NCBI RefSeq assembly: GCF_052156635.1
Contig: NZ_JBQKUO010000002.1
Span: forward strand, 186,001-250,000
Length of the DNA stretch: 64,000 bases
Direction: 5' to 3'
DNA from: Nitrospina sp052156635
GTDB lineage: Bacteria > Nitrospinota > Nitrospinia > Nitrospinales > Nitrospinaceae
A program made the position numbers and the translations under genes. A model generated the notes under the pieces. That model was given only the letters and a program-made list of their open reading frames with translations, was not told the DNA's origin and did no database searches. Below are positions 25,431 through 33,847 of this stretch, one piece after another (the stretch's first letter is position 1; every line of letters starts with the position of its first letter).

Positions 25431-25451
25431 CGAAAGGGTATTGGAAACGTC

Positions 25452-26969
25452 ATGCTGACTACGGTTCTACTGCTTCCGCTGGCGGCGGCCATCCTGATCC
25501 TGTTCATGGACGGGCAACGGGTTGCAGCCATCCAGAAAACGGCGACCATCGCCGTTCTGCTGACGTTTCTCGGATCGCTGGTCCTGCTGTTTGGTTACGA
25601 TGCATCCGACCCGGGCATGCAGTACGTCAATTCCTTTCACTGGGTTCCGCTCCTTCATATTCAATTCATGGTCGGGGTCGATGGCATCAGCCTGTGGATG
25701 GTGGTGCTGACGGCGTTCCTTTCCATCATGGCGGTGCGCTTCTCTGCAGGTGAGACCAGGAATCCGAAGTACTACCTCGCGCTCATCCTGATTCTGGAAA
25801 CCGGCATGCTGGGCGTGTTTGTTGCACTCGACCTCATCCTGTTCTATGTGTTCTGGGAAGTGATGCTGATTCCGACGTACTTCCTGATCGGTCTGTGGGG
25901 TGAGGGACGCCGGGTGTACGCCACCACCAAGTTCGTCATATTCACGCTGGTGGGCAGCCTGCTCATGCTGGTCGGCATGATCTGGATCACCGTTCTCCAT
26001 TACACGGCAACGCACGAGTTGACGTTCAATATCCAGGAACTGGTGCATACGGCCGTTCCCCACGATCTGGAATGGATCCTGTTTTTGTTCTTCTTTCTGG
26101 CATTCGCCATCAAGGTGCCGATCTTTCCGTTCCACAGCTGGCTTCCCCATGCATATGTGTCCTGCCCGATTCCGGTCCTCATTCTGGTTACCGGGGCGAT
26201 GTCGAAGACGGGCGCCTATGGGCTCATCCGGTTTTGCCTGCCACTGTTCCCTGATTTCATCCAGGAGTGGGGCACATGGATCGGCGCGGCAGCGGTGGGC
26301 GGCATCATTTACGGTGCTTGGATCGCCATCGCGCAAAAAGACCTCAAGTCGCTGGTCGCGTATTCCAGTATCAGTCATCTCGGATTCGTCGTGCTCGGAA
26401 TTTTTGCGGTCAACGGCAACGGAGTCGAAGGCAGTGTCCTGCAGATGGTCAACCACGGCATCATCGCCTCCGCCCTGTTCATCATTGTCGGGATCATCGA
26501 GCGGCGACTGGGAACCCGCAACCTGGACGAATTTTCCGGCCTCAAAAAATCCATGCCAATTCTGTACGGCATGTTCATGCTGGTCACCCTGGCGGCTCTG
26601 GGTATGCCCGGCCTGAACGGCTTCGTCGGCGAGTTCCTCATCCTCGTTGGTGTGTGGACCTCCGCCGTGCAGAAAGATATGGCCGTATTGTTTGTGCTGG
26701 GCGCGGGACTGACCATTGTGTACGCGTCCATCTACATGCTTTTCATGTTTCAGGGATCGATGCAGGATAAAGGAAAAAATCTTCCACAGGGGTTGAAGGA
26801 TGTCAACGAAACGGAAGCGGGCCTGCTCGTTCCGGCATGCATCCTGATCCTGTTCATCGGTCTCTACCCCAAACCTTTCATCGACACCATGTCCGCTTCG
26901 GTGGACAAACTGCTCCAGATCGAAAAAACCGTGCATGTGCCCTCGCAGGGTGGAGGCGGCGGTCATTGA
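25452..26969 (+). CDS. nuoM: NADH-quinone oxidoreductase subunit M
   Basis: A 505-residue antiporter-like subunit with about 14 helices. The conserved glutamate is in FYVFWEVMLIPTYFLIG and the conserved lysine is in AMSKTGAYGLIRF. The segment normally reading WLPDAHxxAPT is WLPHAYVSCPIP here (from about residue 230), a marked divergence in the usually constant loop. The C-terminus ends in a Gly-His-rich tail. It is the last nuo gene in the cluster; the downstream gene is sfsA, not nuoN. Confidence 0.95.
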   Translation: MLTTVLLLPLAAAILILFMDGQRVAAIQKTATIAVLLTFLGSLVLLFGYDASDPGMQYVNSFHWVPLLHIQFMVGVDGISLWMVVLTAFLSIMAVRFSAGETRNPKYYLALILILETGMLGVFVALDLILFYVFWEVMLIPTYFLIGLWGEGRRVYATTKFVIFTLVGSLLMLVGMIWITVLHYTATHELTFNIQELVHTAVPHDLEWILFLFFFLAFAIKVPIFPFHSWLPHAYVSCPIPVLILVTGAMSKTGAYGLIRFCLPLFPDFIQEWGTWIGAAAVGGIIYGAWIAIAQKDLKSLVAYSSISHLGFVVLGIFAVNGNGVEGSVLQMVNHGIIASALFIIVGIIERRLGTRNLDEFSGLKKSMPILYGMFMLVTLAALGMPGLNGFVGEFLILVGVWTSAVQKDMAVLFVLGAGLTIVYASIYMLFMFQGSMQDKGKNLPQGLKDVNETEAGLLVPACILILFIGLYPKPFIDTMSASVDKLLQIEKTVHVPSQGGGGGH

Positions 26970-27005
26970 TCCCCGTCCTTTGCTACTGACGGATTTACCC
27001 TCGCC

Positions 27006-27695
27006 ATGAAACTGGGACAACGCATCGTGGACGGCGTGTTTCAGGAGCGGCCGAACCGGTACCTGGCGCAGGTGGTGGTCGATGGAGTCACCGTTTCCGC
27101 CCACGTGCCCGATCCGGGGCGTCTGCCGGGCCTCATGATCCCCGGCCGCCGCGTGCGGCTTCTACACAATCCCGGACCGAAACGCAAAACCGATTACAGC
27201 CTGGTGCTGGTGCGTCACGGCCGCATATGGGTCTCCGTCTATCCCGTGTTCGCCAATGCACTGGTGCGTGACGCGTTGGAGTCGAGAACCCTCTCGCTGC
27301 TCACGGGATACGACCGCTTCGATGCCGAAGTGAAGCATGGCAAGAGCCGGTTTGATTTTTGTCTTCGGTTTGGCGGGCAGGACTGTTACGTCGAGGTGAA
27401 GTCGGTCAGTTGCGTGGAGAAGACGGTGGGCAAGTTTCCGGATGCGCCGACGGAGCGCGGGCGCAGGCATATCGAGGAGTTGATCGCACTGAAGAAAAAA
27501 GGAAACCGCGCGGCGGTGCTGTTTGTGTCGCAACGTTCGGACACGCGGACCATCACCAGCTTCGATGACATCGACCCCGCTTTTGGAGAAATTCTGAGGC
27601 AGGCGCGGGATGCGGGGGTCGAGTTGTATGGCTACAACTGCCACGTCACCGCGTCGTCGGTGTCCCTGAACCGTCCGCTGGATGTGGTTTTGTAA
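27006..27695 (+). CDS. sfsA: SfsA family DNA-binding/nuclease-fold protein
   Basis: A 229-residue protein of normal SfsA length. It has RYLAQVVVDG and an OB-like N-terminal domain (AHVPDPGRLPGLMIPGRRV), then a nuclease-like core with FDFCL and VEVKSVSC, matching the D-ExK pattern of PD-(D/E)xK folds, and FPDAPTERGRRHIEEL. SfsA was named for a regulatory effect on sugar use in E. coli; its biochemical role is not settled. It follows nuoM in the same direction by 36 bp and may be read through from the operon. Confidence 0.92.
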   Translation: MKLGQRIVDGVFQERPNRYLAQVVVDGVTVSAHVPDPGRLPGLMIPGRRVRLLHNPGPKRKTDYSLVLVRHGRIWVSVYPVFANALVRDALESRTLSLLTGYDRFDAEVKHGKSRFDFCLRFGGQDCYVEVKSVSCVEKTVGKFPDAPTERGRRHIEELIALKKKGNRAAVLFVSQRSDTRTITSFDDIDPAFGEILRQARDAGVELYGYNCHVTASSVSLNRPLDVVL

Positions 27696-27701
27696 ACCGG
27701 A

Positions 27702-28178
27702 TTATTTGATGAAGGGATCGAGGTTGGGCACCAGCACCCAGCGTCCGTTCTGCAACAACCATTCCTGATCGTACACCACCGTACGTACGCGGTTGCTGGG
27801 CTTGGTCGCCACTTCATACCGCATGGTGATGACGGCCTTGTTGAACGGAGGGTGTTCCGCTTCCAGCACCTGCTCGGTCAAAGGCACCAGTTCGTCATCC
27901 TTGTACAAGGCCTGGTTGATGCGCTGGCTCTGGCCGAAGATCACGCGATCCTTGACCTGCGCGTATTGCATCAGGTAAGCAGATTTCAAATCGTCGCGCA
28001 CATAAGTCACACCCCCATCGGGATGGCGGCTTTCGAAGAAATTGTTGTACGCACGGGTGATGGTCTCGAGATCTTCCAGCCGTTCCTGTGGCACCGTGGC
28101 GCAGGCTTGCAGGGCGGACAGGGCAAGGAACAGACAGAGACCGGAAACGAGTTGAAAGGCGGGGTTGCGGCGTATCAT
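27702..28178 (-). CDS. Small lipoprotein of unknown function
   Basis: A 158-residue protein with a basic start, hydrophobic core and lipobox ALQAC, so it is lipid-anchored. The mature part of about 130 residues alternates helix and strands (TRAYNNFFESRHPDGG, then VITMRYEVATKP and WLLQNGRWVLVP), which resembles an NTF2-like cone fold, though I am not certain. It converges on sfsA with a 6-bp gap and has a strong predicted promoter in the divergent region. Confidence 0.7.
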   Translation of the reverse strand: MIRRNPAFQLVSGLCLFLALSALQACATVPQERLEDLETITRAYNNFFESRHPDGGVTYVRDDLKSAYLMQYAQVKDRVIFGQSQRINQALYKDDELVPLTEQVLEAEHPPFNKAVITMRYEVATKPSNRVRTVVYDQEWLLQNGRWVLVPNLDPFIK

Positions 28179-28223
28179 GTTGAAACCTCGTATGGTAAGA
28201 TTGATGAACCCGGATTGTGGTTC

Positions 28224-28258
28224 CCAAATAACCTTTTGAATTATATAGGGTTATTTGG
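28224..28258. promoter_or_regulatory. 10-bp perfect inverted repeat bracketing a -10 hexamer
   Basis: CCAAATAACC (28224-28233) and GGTTATTTGG (28249-28258) are perfect complements around a 15-bp AT-rich centre that contains the minus-strand TATAAT at 28240-28245. This is the arrangement of a repressor operator on the small lipoprotein promoter. Confidence 0.55.
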
Positions 28259-28268
28259 CGCCGCGCAA
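28240..28268 (-). promoter_or_regulatory. Promoter of the small lipoprotein gene
   Basis: On the minus strand TTGCGC (28263-28268) and a perfect TATAAT (28240-28245) are 17 bp apart, leaving a leader of about 50 nt before the ATG at 28178. Confidence 0.6.
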
Positions 28269-28294
28269 GTCCCTCTTTGGGAAAGGCAACCTGA

Positions 28295-29164
28295 TTGGCA
28301 AAATCCCCGAAATCATTCAAATCACCACGCCCCCGTCGTGAAACGGAGAGGGGGGGCTCCCAGCGCCGTAGTGCCGGGCGCTCTCCGGGACGAGGTGGTA
28401 GCAAACCCGGCACGGCGTTGTGGGACCAGGCGGCGCGGTGGTACGATTCCCTGGTCGGTTTTAAAGGGAGCGAGTACCAGAAGAACATCATCCTGCCCGG
28501 CACCGAGCGCATGCTGGGTCTCAAAAAGGGACGGGAGGTGCTGGACCTTGCCTGCGGGCAGGGGGTTCTTTCGCGCCATCTTGCGCAAAAGGGATTGCAG
28601 GTGACGGGACTCGACGTGTCGGAGGAGTTGATCCGCTTTGCCGGCAAGCGGACTGGCAAGGGGGTGCGGTTTGTCTGCGCGGACGCGGCCGATCCCAAAG
28701 CGCTCACTGACAGGACGTTCGATGCGGTCGCGTGCCTTTTGGCCATACAAAACATCGAGCACCTGCAACCGGTGTTCGAAAACGTGCGGCGCTGGTTGAA
28801 ACCACAGGGACGGTTTGTGATGGTGACGACGCACCCGTGCTTCCGTATTCCGCGGCAGACGCACTGGGGGTGGGACGAAGAGAAAAAAATCCAGTACCGC
28901 CGGGTTGATCTGTACCTGTCGCCCAACACGATCCCGATCCTCACACCGCCGATGGCGCGGTCGCAGGTGTACACGATGACGTACCATCGGTCATTGCAGG
29001 ATTATTTCACAGCGCTCAACGCGGCGGGGTTGCAGGTGGACCTGCTGGAGGAATGGACGTCGCACAAGACCAGCGAGCCGGGCAAGCGCGCCAAGGCGGA
29101 AAACCGGGCTCGTCAGGAAATCCCACTCTTTCTGGCATTGCGCGCGGTATCGGCAAAGGAATGA
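28295..29164 (+). CDS. Class I SAM-dependent methyltransferase
   Basis: A 289-residue protein. The Rossmann motif I is VLDLACGQG near residue 84, motif II acidic residue is in VTGLDVSE, and DAVACLLAIQNIEHL and WLKPQGRFVMVTTHP complete the UbiE/methyltransferase-11 pattern. The first 40 residues are a basic, Ser/Arg/Gly-rich low-complexity tail. The start is TTG 28295 with GAAAGG eight bases upstream; a TTG at 28418 would remove the tail. The substrate cannot be named. Confidence 0.8.
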   Translation: MAKSPKSFKSPRPRRETERGGSQRRSAGRSPGRGGSKPGTALWDQAARWYDSLVGFKGSEYQKNIILPGTERMLGLKKGREVLDLACGQGVLSRHLAQKGLQVTGLDVSEELIRFAGKRTGKGVRFVCADAADPKALTDRTFDAVACLLAIQNIEHLQPVFENVRRWLKPQGRFVMVTTHPCFRIPRQTHWGWDEEKKIQYRRVDLYLSPNTIPILTPPMARSQVYTMTYHRSLQDYFTALNAAGLQVDLLEEWTSHKTSEPGKRAKAENRARQEIPLFLALRAVSAKE

Positions 29165-29197
29165 TGAGGCGACGGGCATGAGTCCCCGTTGCCGGCA

Positions 29198-29611
29198 ATG
29201 AATCAAAATCAAAACCCGGACCATTTTGTTATGCGGCGTAACCGAAGCTACACTTACGAATTGATGGACGGTGGTGAACTGCTTTCGCGGGTGAGGCAGG
29301 AATTAAAAGAGGAACCCGGTTACTGGCAGGCCGTCATCGAGTGCCTGCCTTCCGGTGTGGTCGAATACAAACCGATCCGCAACAATCCCATGCGCGCGGG
29401 ATACACCTACCAGTACAAGCAGGCCGGGCTCAACCTCACCCTGTACTTTCCTGAAAAGCAGTTCGAGCGTCTGCTCGACGACCTGGTCGAGGAAAAAGTG
29501 ATGGAGTTGAAGCAGGTGATCCAGAACGTGATTCCCGACCGCTCCGGCTATATCATCAACGAGTTCAAGATCAAGGGCATTCTCGACGATCCCAAGCACG
29601 GGGCATCCTGA
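29198..29611 (+). CDS. Conserved-looking protein of unknown function
   Basis: A 137-residue soluble protein from ATG 29198 (a TTG nine bases upstream is also open). It has no signal peptide and no cysteine motif. The middle is beta-rich (VVEYKPIRNN, YTYQYKQAGLNLTLYFPEKQF) and is followed by a helix (LLDDLVEEKVMELKQVIQNV). It follows the methyltransferase by 33 bp and converges on tgt with an 8-bp gap. I do not recognise the family. Confidence 0.65.
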   Translation: MNQNQNPDHFVMRRNRSYTYELMDGGELLSRVRQELKEEPGYWQAVIECLPSGVVEYKPIRNNPMRAGYTYQYKQAGLNLTLYFPEKQFERLLDDLVEEKVMELKQVIQNVIPDRSGYIINEFKIKGILDDPKHGAS

Positions 29612-29619
29612 CCCTTCGC

Positions 29620-30729
29620 TCAGCCGTCATTGGTCTCGCCCGATTCCGGCAGACGCCAGTCCAGGGGGCGGTCCTCGGCGATGGCCTGCCGCATGTCCGC
29701 CATCCATTTCTGAAAGAACGCGGTGTTGTGCAGTGAATTGAGCCGCATGGCGAAGATTTCGTCGGCCATGTAGAGATGTCGCAGGTAGGCACGCGAGTAA
29801 TGCCTGCACGTATAGCAGGCGCATTCCGGGTCGAGGGGCCGGTCGCTGTCCCGGTGACGCGCATTGCGGATGTTGAGCTTGCCCTCACTGGTATACAGCG
29901 TACCGTTGCGCGCGTTTCTTGTCGGCAGGACGCAGTCGAACATGTCGATGCCCATCTTCACGCAATCGATCAGATCGTCCGGCGTGCCGACGCCCATCAG
30001 GTAACGCGGCGCATTCTCCGGCAATAGTGGCGCGGTGTGATCGGCCAGTTCCAGCATCAGGTTTTTTTCCTCGCCCACACTGAGCCCCCCGATGGCGTAT
30101 CCCTTGAAGCCGAGGTCGATGATCTGCCGCGCGCTTTCGTTTCTCAGGTTTTTGAACATGCCCCCCTGCACGATGCCGAACAGCGTCTGTCCTTTTCGCG
30201 TGTGCGCTTCTTGGCAACGTCCGGCCCAGCGGGTGGACAGCTCCAGCGATTTCAGCGTTTGCGCCTCGTCCGCGTCCGGGGGCGTCGGCTCGTCGAAGGT
30301 CATGATGATGTCCGCGCCCAGTGACTGCTGGATTTCAATAGCCAGTTCCGGCGACAACAGGTGCCGGGATCCGTCGAGATGTGAGCGGAAGGTGACGCCA
30401 TCCTCGGTGACCCTGGCGAGGTCGTTCAGGCTGAACACCTGGTAGCCGCCACTGTCGGTCAGGATCGGATGATCCCAGTTCATGAACCGGTGCAGGCCGC
30501 CCAACCGTTCGATCAGTTTGTGTCCGGGTCGCAGGTACAGGTGGTACGTGTTGCCCAGGATGATTTCCGCGCCGCAGTCTTTCAGGTCTTCCGGCGACAA
30601 CGCCTTCACCGTGGCCTGGGTGCCGACGGGCATGAAGGCGGGCGTCTGGATGCGGCCATGCGATGTGGTGATGGTTCCTAGCCGCGCCCGCGAGTGGGTG
30701 TGCTTCTTCTGGAGTTCAAATTCAAACAC
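29620..30729 (-). CDS. tgt: Queuine tRNA-ribosyltransferase
   Basis: A 369-residue enzyme that exchanges guanine-34 of GUN-anticodon tRNAs for preQ1 on the way to queuosine. The active-site nucleophile region DSGGYQVFSL, GNTYHLYLRPG, MFDCVLPTRNARNGT and the zinc site CACYTCRHYSRAYLRHL are all present. The start is GTG 30729, which overlaps the end of the mechanosensitive channel gene by 8 bp, so translation is probably coupled. Confidence 0.96.
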   Translation of the reverse strand: MFEFELQKKHTHSRARLGTITTSHGRIQTPAFMPVGTQATVKALSPEDLKDCGAEIILGNTYHLYLRPGHKLIERLGGLHRFMNWDHPILTDSGGYQVFSLNDLARVTEDGVTFRSHLDGSRHLLSPELAIEIQQSLGADIIMTFDEPTPPDADEAQTLKSLELSTRWAGRCQEAHTRKGQTLFGIVQGGMFKNLRNESARQIIDLGFKGYAIGGLSVGEEKNLMLELADHTAPLLPENAPRYLMGVGTPDDLIDCVKMGIDMFDCVLPTRNARNGTLYTSEGKLNIRNARHRDSDRPLDPECACYTCRHYSRAYLRHLYMADEIFAMRLNSLHNTAFFQKWMADMRQAIAEDRPLDWRLPESGETNDG

Positions 30730-32491
30730 GGGAGGGTGGATCGTCTTTCCGGTCGGAGGGGGTTTGCATGGATTGCCTGTTGTTTTCAGCTAAAGTGACG
30801 GTGAGCTGGGTGAACGGGATGCGCAGTTTGTTTTCGTTGCAGATGCGAACCAGGGCGGTCTGGATTTCCCGCTTGAGTTCATCGTACCATTCCGCGCACC
30901 GGCCGTCCACGTGAACCACGATGCGCAGGTTGAGAGAACTCCTTCCGGCCTCGTCGAAGGTGATCTCCAGATGCGTGAAATCCGGCTCATGTTCCTGAAA
31001 ATGATTTTTCAGGTTTTCACGCAGTCCTTTTTCAAACAGTTCCGGAATCTCGTCGCACACTTTCGGCTGGGTTTCGTAGTCAAGTCCGAAGACGATGTCG
31101 TAACGGAACCCTCGCGAGATATTTTTCGGCGTTTTGGAAAGAAAATCCGTTGTCGCGTAAAAATGTTCCGTGCCGCCCTTGAGCTCCAGCACCACCTGCT
31201 CCATGGTCTGGTGCTGCACCCGGCCGTAAGTCCCGTCGGCGAGGAGCACCCAGTCGCCGACCTCCGTCGGAAACCACGGCTCGTCTTCGACCACGGGCCG
31301 CGAATGCTGTCCGACCAGTTCCCCAACGGGAAGCAGGACACTGCCCGCCTCGAGGCTCGGGTTTTTGAGCGCCGCCTGCAGGCCGATTCCCTCCACATAC
31401 CAGGGTACGCCTTTCCAGATGAGGCGTTCGTTTTCCTTGACCGTGCCGAGGTTGAGAGCGAGACGCATCTCCTGGAACAGCCGCGGAATGAACTGGCGCG
31501 AGGCCCACGCCACCGCGAGCAGAAACAAAATCACCACGCTGAGCAACAGCCAGTCGTTCAAAAGATACAGCGACACCAGGCTGGATACAATACACAGCAC
31601 CAGCACCAGGCCGGTGTAGGCGGTCATCAGCACCTTCTGCATCCATGGCTCGAATGAGAACAGGCTCTTGTCACCAACGATGTACAACCGCAGTTTGATG
31701 AGCAGATACCAGATGGCGATGAAAATGCTGACGGAGATGAGCAGGTTGAGGCCGCGGTGTTTGAAAAAGTTTTTGATGGAACGCGTGGCGGTGTCGATAA
31801 AGGGTTCGCTGTTGGCCATTTCTTTTTTCAAAGCACGGCGGGCTTCAAGGAGTTTCAGGCGGATCAATTCCGGATTGTATTTGTCTTTCAGGTTTTCGAG
31901 GCGGGCCAGGAACTGTTCTTCCTGTTCATTGAGCGGTGGGCGGTTCTCGCGGGCGGCGGTCAACAACGCTTCAATATTTTTGCGTCCCTCCTCGTAATTG
32001 CGTAACTGAGTGCCTAAAAGGTCAATCCGCGTTTTGAGGTTCTCGATCCGGCGCGGCTTTTCCGTCAAATCGCTGGTTGCTTCGAGAAGTGGCATGATGA
32101 GCGATTCCAGCTTCTGGCTCCAGTCCGATTTTTTCGGGTCGCCTTCGAACAACTGGTCGGCACTCAGTTGCGTGGCCAGCGATTCGAAGTTGCGTTGCAG
32201 CCCGTCGATCTGGAAAAGCAGATCCTCCCGCTTTTTGTTGACTGAGGGAGTGGCGGGCATGTCGTTCAGGGCTTTGAGCCGTGCTTGAACCTGTGTGATC
32301 TGCTTGGACAGCAGAAACAGCATTTTCTGGACGTTTTCCTGAGCGGAAGGCTCGGCGGAAGGGATGTTGCTGTTTTGGGCCCAGGCAAGGGAGGGAAGGG
32401 GGAGGGCGAAAAGGGAAACAACGATAATCAAAAGAAAATGTCGCAGGAAACCAGACCGGAGAAAAGAATGCAGGCAATGAATTTGGGGCAT
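30722..32491 (-). CDS. MscS-family mechanosensitive ion channel with long periplasmic coiled coil
   Basis: A 589-residue protein. A signal peptide ends at LAWAQ, then about 190 residues of predicted coiled coil (Gln/Lys/Glu-rich) would lie in the periplasm. Four hydrophobic helices follow between roughly 245 and 345. The MscS beta-domain is recognisable as VGDWVLLADGTYGRVQHQ...LKGGTEHFYATTDFLS, and the C-terminal alpha/beta domain follows. This matches the larger MscK-like or YbdG-type channels that open on osmotic down-shock. It lies between argD and tgt on the same strand. Confidence 0.85.
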   Translation of the reverse strand: MPQIHCLHSFLRSGFLRHFLLIIVVSLFALPLPSLAWAQNSNIPSAEPSAQENVQKMLFLLSKQITQVQARLKALNDMPATPSVNKKREDLLFQIDGLQRNFESLATQLSADQLFEGDPKKSDWSQKLESLIMPLLEATSDLTEKPRRIENLKTRIDLLGTQLRNYEEGRKNIEALLTAARENRPPLNEQEEQFLARLENLKDKYNPELIRLKLLEARRALKKEMANSEPFIDTATRSIKNFFKHRGLNLLISVSIFIAIWYLLIKLRLYIVGDKSLFSFEPWMQKVLMTAYTGLVLVLCIVSSLVSLYLLNDWLLLSVVILFLLAVAWASRQFIPRLFQEMRLALNLGTVKENERLIWKGVPWYVEGIGLQAALKNPSLEAGSVLLPVGELVGQHSRPVVEDEPWFPTEVGDWVLLADGTYGRVQHQTMEQVVLELKGGTEHFYATTDFLSKTPKNISRGFRYDIVFGLDYETQPKVCDEIPELFEKGLRENLKNHFQEHEPDFTHLEITFDEAGRSSLNLRIVVHVDGRCAEWYDELKREIQTALVRICNENKLRIPFTQLTVTLAENNRQSMQTPSDRKDDPPSRV

Positions 32492-32526
32492 TGTGGATCG
32501 TCCTCCACAATCGGTTTGGCGGCCGC

Positions 32527-33726
32527 TTAGGATTCCAGCCGCGAAAGGCTTTCCGACACAGTTTGAATGAGGGTGTCGATTTCTTTTCGTTTGATGATTA
32601 AAGGCGGCAGGAACCGGAGTGTCATGTTCTGCACACAGTTAATCAGAATTCCCTTTTCCATGCAATCGTTGAGCACAGGCATGCCCGGGACTTTCAGTTC
32701 CATGGCCAGCATCATTCCCAATCCCCGCACTTCCTTGACCACCGGGTGTTGCTTTGCGAGCGACTTCAGTTGTTTTGCGAAGTAATCCCCCGTCTCCCGT
32801 ACATTTTTAAGAAAGGGTTTTTGCGCCACCACATCCAACGCCGCCTGTGCCGCGGCGCACGCCAGGGGATTGCCACCGAAGGTCGCTGCGTGCGTTCCGG
32901 GCACGAACGATTTCATGACCTCGTCGGTGGCCATCATTGCGCCGATGGCCATGCCTCCGCCCAGCGCCTTGGCCAGGGTGATGACGTCCGGCTTCACCCC
33001 GAACCGTTCGTAAGCGAACAGGGCCCCCGTCCGCCCGAAGCCCGTCTGGACCTCGTCGAATATCAGTAACAGTCCATTGTCCCGGCAAAGTTGCCGCAGG
33101 TCCTTCAGGAACTGTTTGTCCGGAACATTGACACCGCCTTCGCCCTGCACCGGCTCAATGAGGACGGCACAGGTCTTCTGGGAGACGGCCTTGGCCACGG
33201 CGTCAATGTCATTGAACCGGACATACTTGAAGCCTGAAAGAAGGGGCTTGAATCCGGAATGAAACTTCGTCTGCGCGGTGGCGCTCAAGGACCCCAGCGT
33301 GCGTCCATGGAACGAATTCGTAAACGTGAGTATCTCGAACCGGTTGTTGTATCCCTGGTCGGTGGAGTGCTTGCGCGCGAGCTTGATGGCTGCTTCGTTG
33401 GCCTCGGTTCCACTGTTGCAGAAAAACACCTTGTCTGCAAAACTGAGGCGCGTCAGGTCCTTCGCCAGCCGGGACTGGGGTTCGATGTGGTACAGGTTGG
33501 ACACATGGATCAGCGTACCCGCCTGTTTTCGGATGGCCTTGACCACTTCCGGGTGGCAGTGGCCGAGATTGTCCACCGCAAGCCCGGTGACGCAGTCGAG
33601 ATACTTTTTCCCATCCGCGTCCCAAACGTAACAACCCTTTCCCCGGACCAGGGCAAGCGGGAGCCGTCCGTAGGTGCGGGCGACGTGCTTGTCGGTGAGC
33701 TTGATGATGTTTGCGGTTTTTTTCAT
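32527..33726 (-). CDS. argD: Acetylornithine aminotransferase (or related class III aminotransferase)
   Basis: A 399-residue PLP enzyme of class III. Marks: GKKYLDCVTGLAVDNLGH near residue 40, FCNSGTEANEAAIKLAR, FDEVQTGFGRTG, and the PLP lysine in ITLAKALGGGMAIGA. It converts N-acetylglutamate semialdehyde to N-acetylornithine in arginine synthesis; class III enzymes may also use succinylornithine or LL-DAP precursors. No other arg gene is in the window. It is first in an argD-mscS-tgt unit. Confidence 0.88.
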   Translation of the reverse strand: MKKTANIIKLTDKHVARTYGRLPLALVRGKGCYVWDADGKKYLDCVTGLAVDNLGHCHPEVVKAIRKQAGTLIHVSNLYHIEPQSRLAKDLTRLSFADKVFFCNSGTEANEAAIKLARKHSTDQGYNNRFEILTFTNSFHGRTLGSLSATAQTKFHSGFKPLLSGFKYVRFNDIDAVAKAVSQKTCAVLIEPVQGEGGVNVPDKQFLKDLRQLCRDNGLLLIFDEVQTGFGRTGALFAYERFGVKPDVITLAKALGGGMAIGAMMATDEVMKSFVPGTHAATFGGNPLACAAAQAALDVVAQKPFLKNVRETGDYFAKQLKSLAKQHPVVKEVRGLGMMLAMELKVPGMPVLNDCMEKGILINCVQNMTLRFLPPLIIKRKEIDTLIQTVSESLSRLES

Positions 33727-33847
33727 GGGTAACGGTTCGCTGGAGGTGACGGGGTCGCCGGAAAAGGAGAATCCCTTCTTAACTATTGCTCATTTAACAT
33801 ATAGTATTTTAGGTGAATTTTAAAAGCATTTTTGGGGGTGGTAAAAG

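Noticed and set aside
14029..26969. Complex I with two NuoM subunits (2M type)
   Set aside because: Only one nuoM and one nuoL are present, both of normal length and order.
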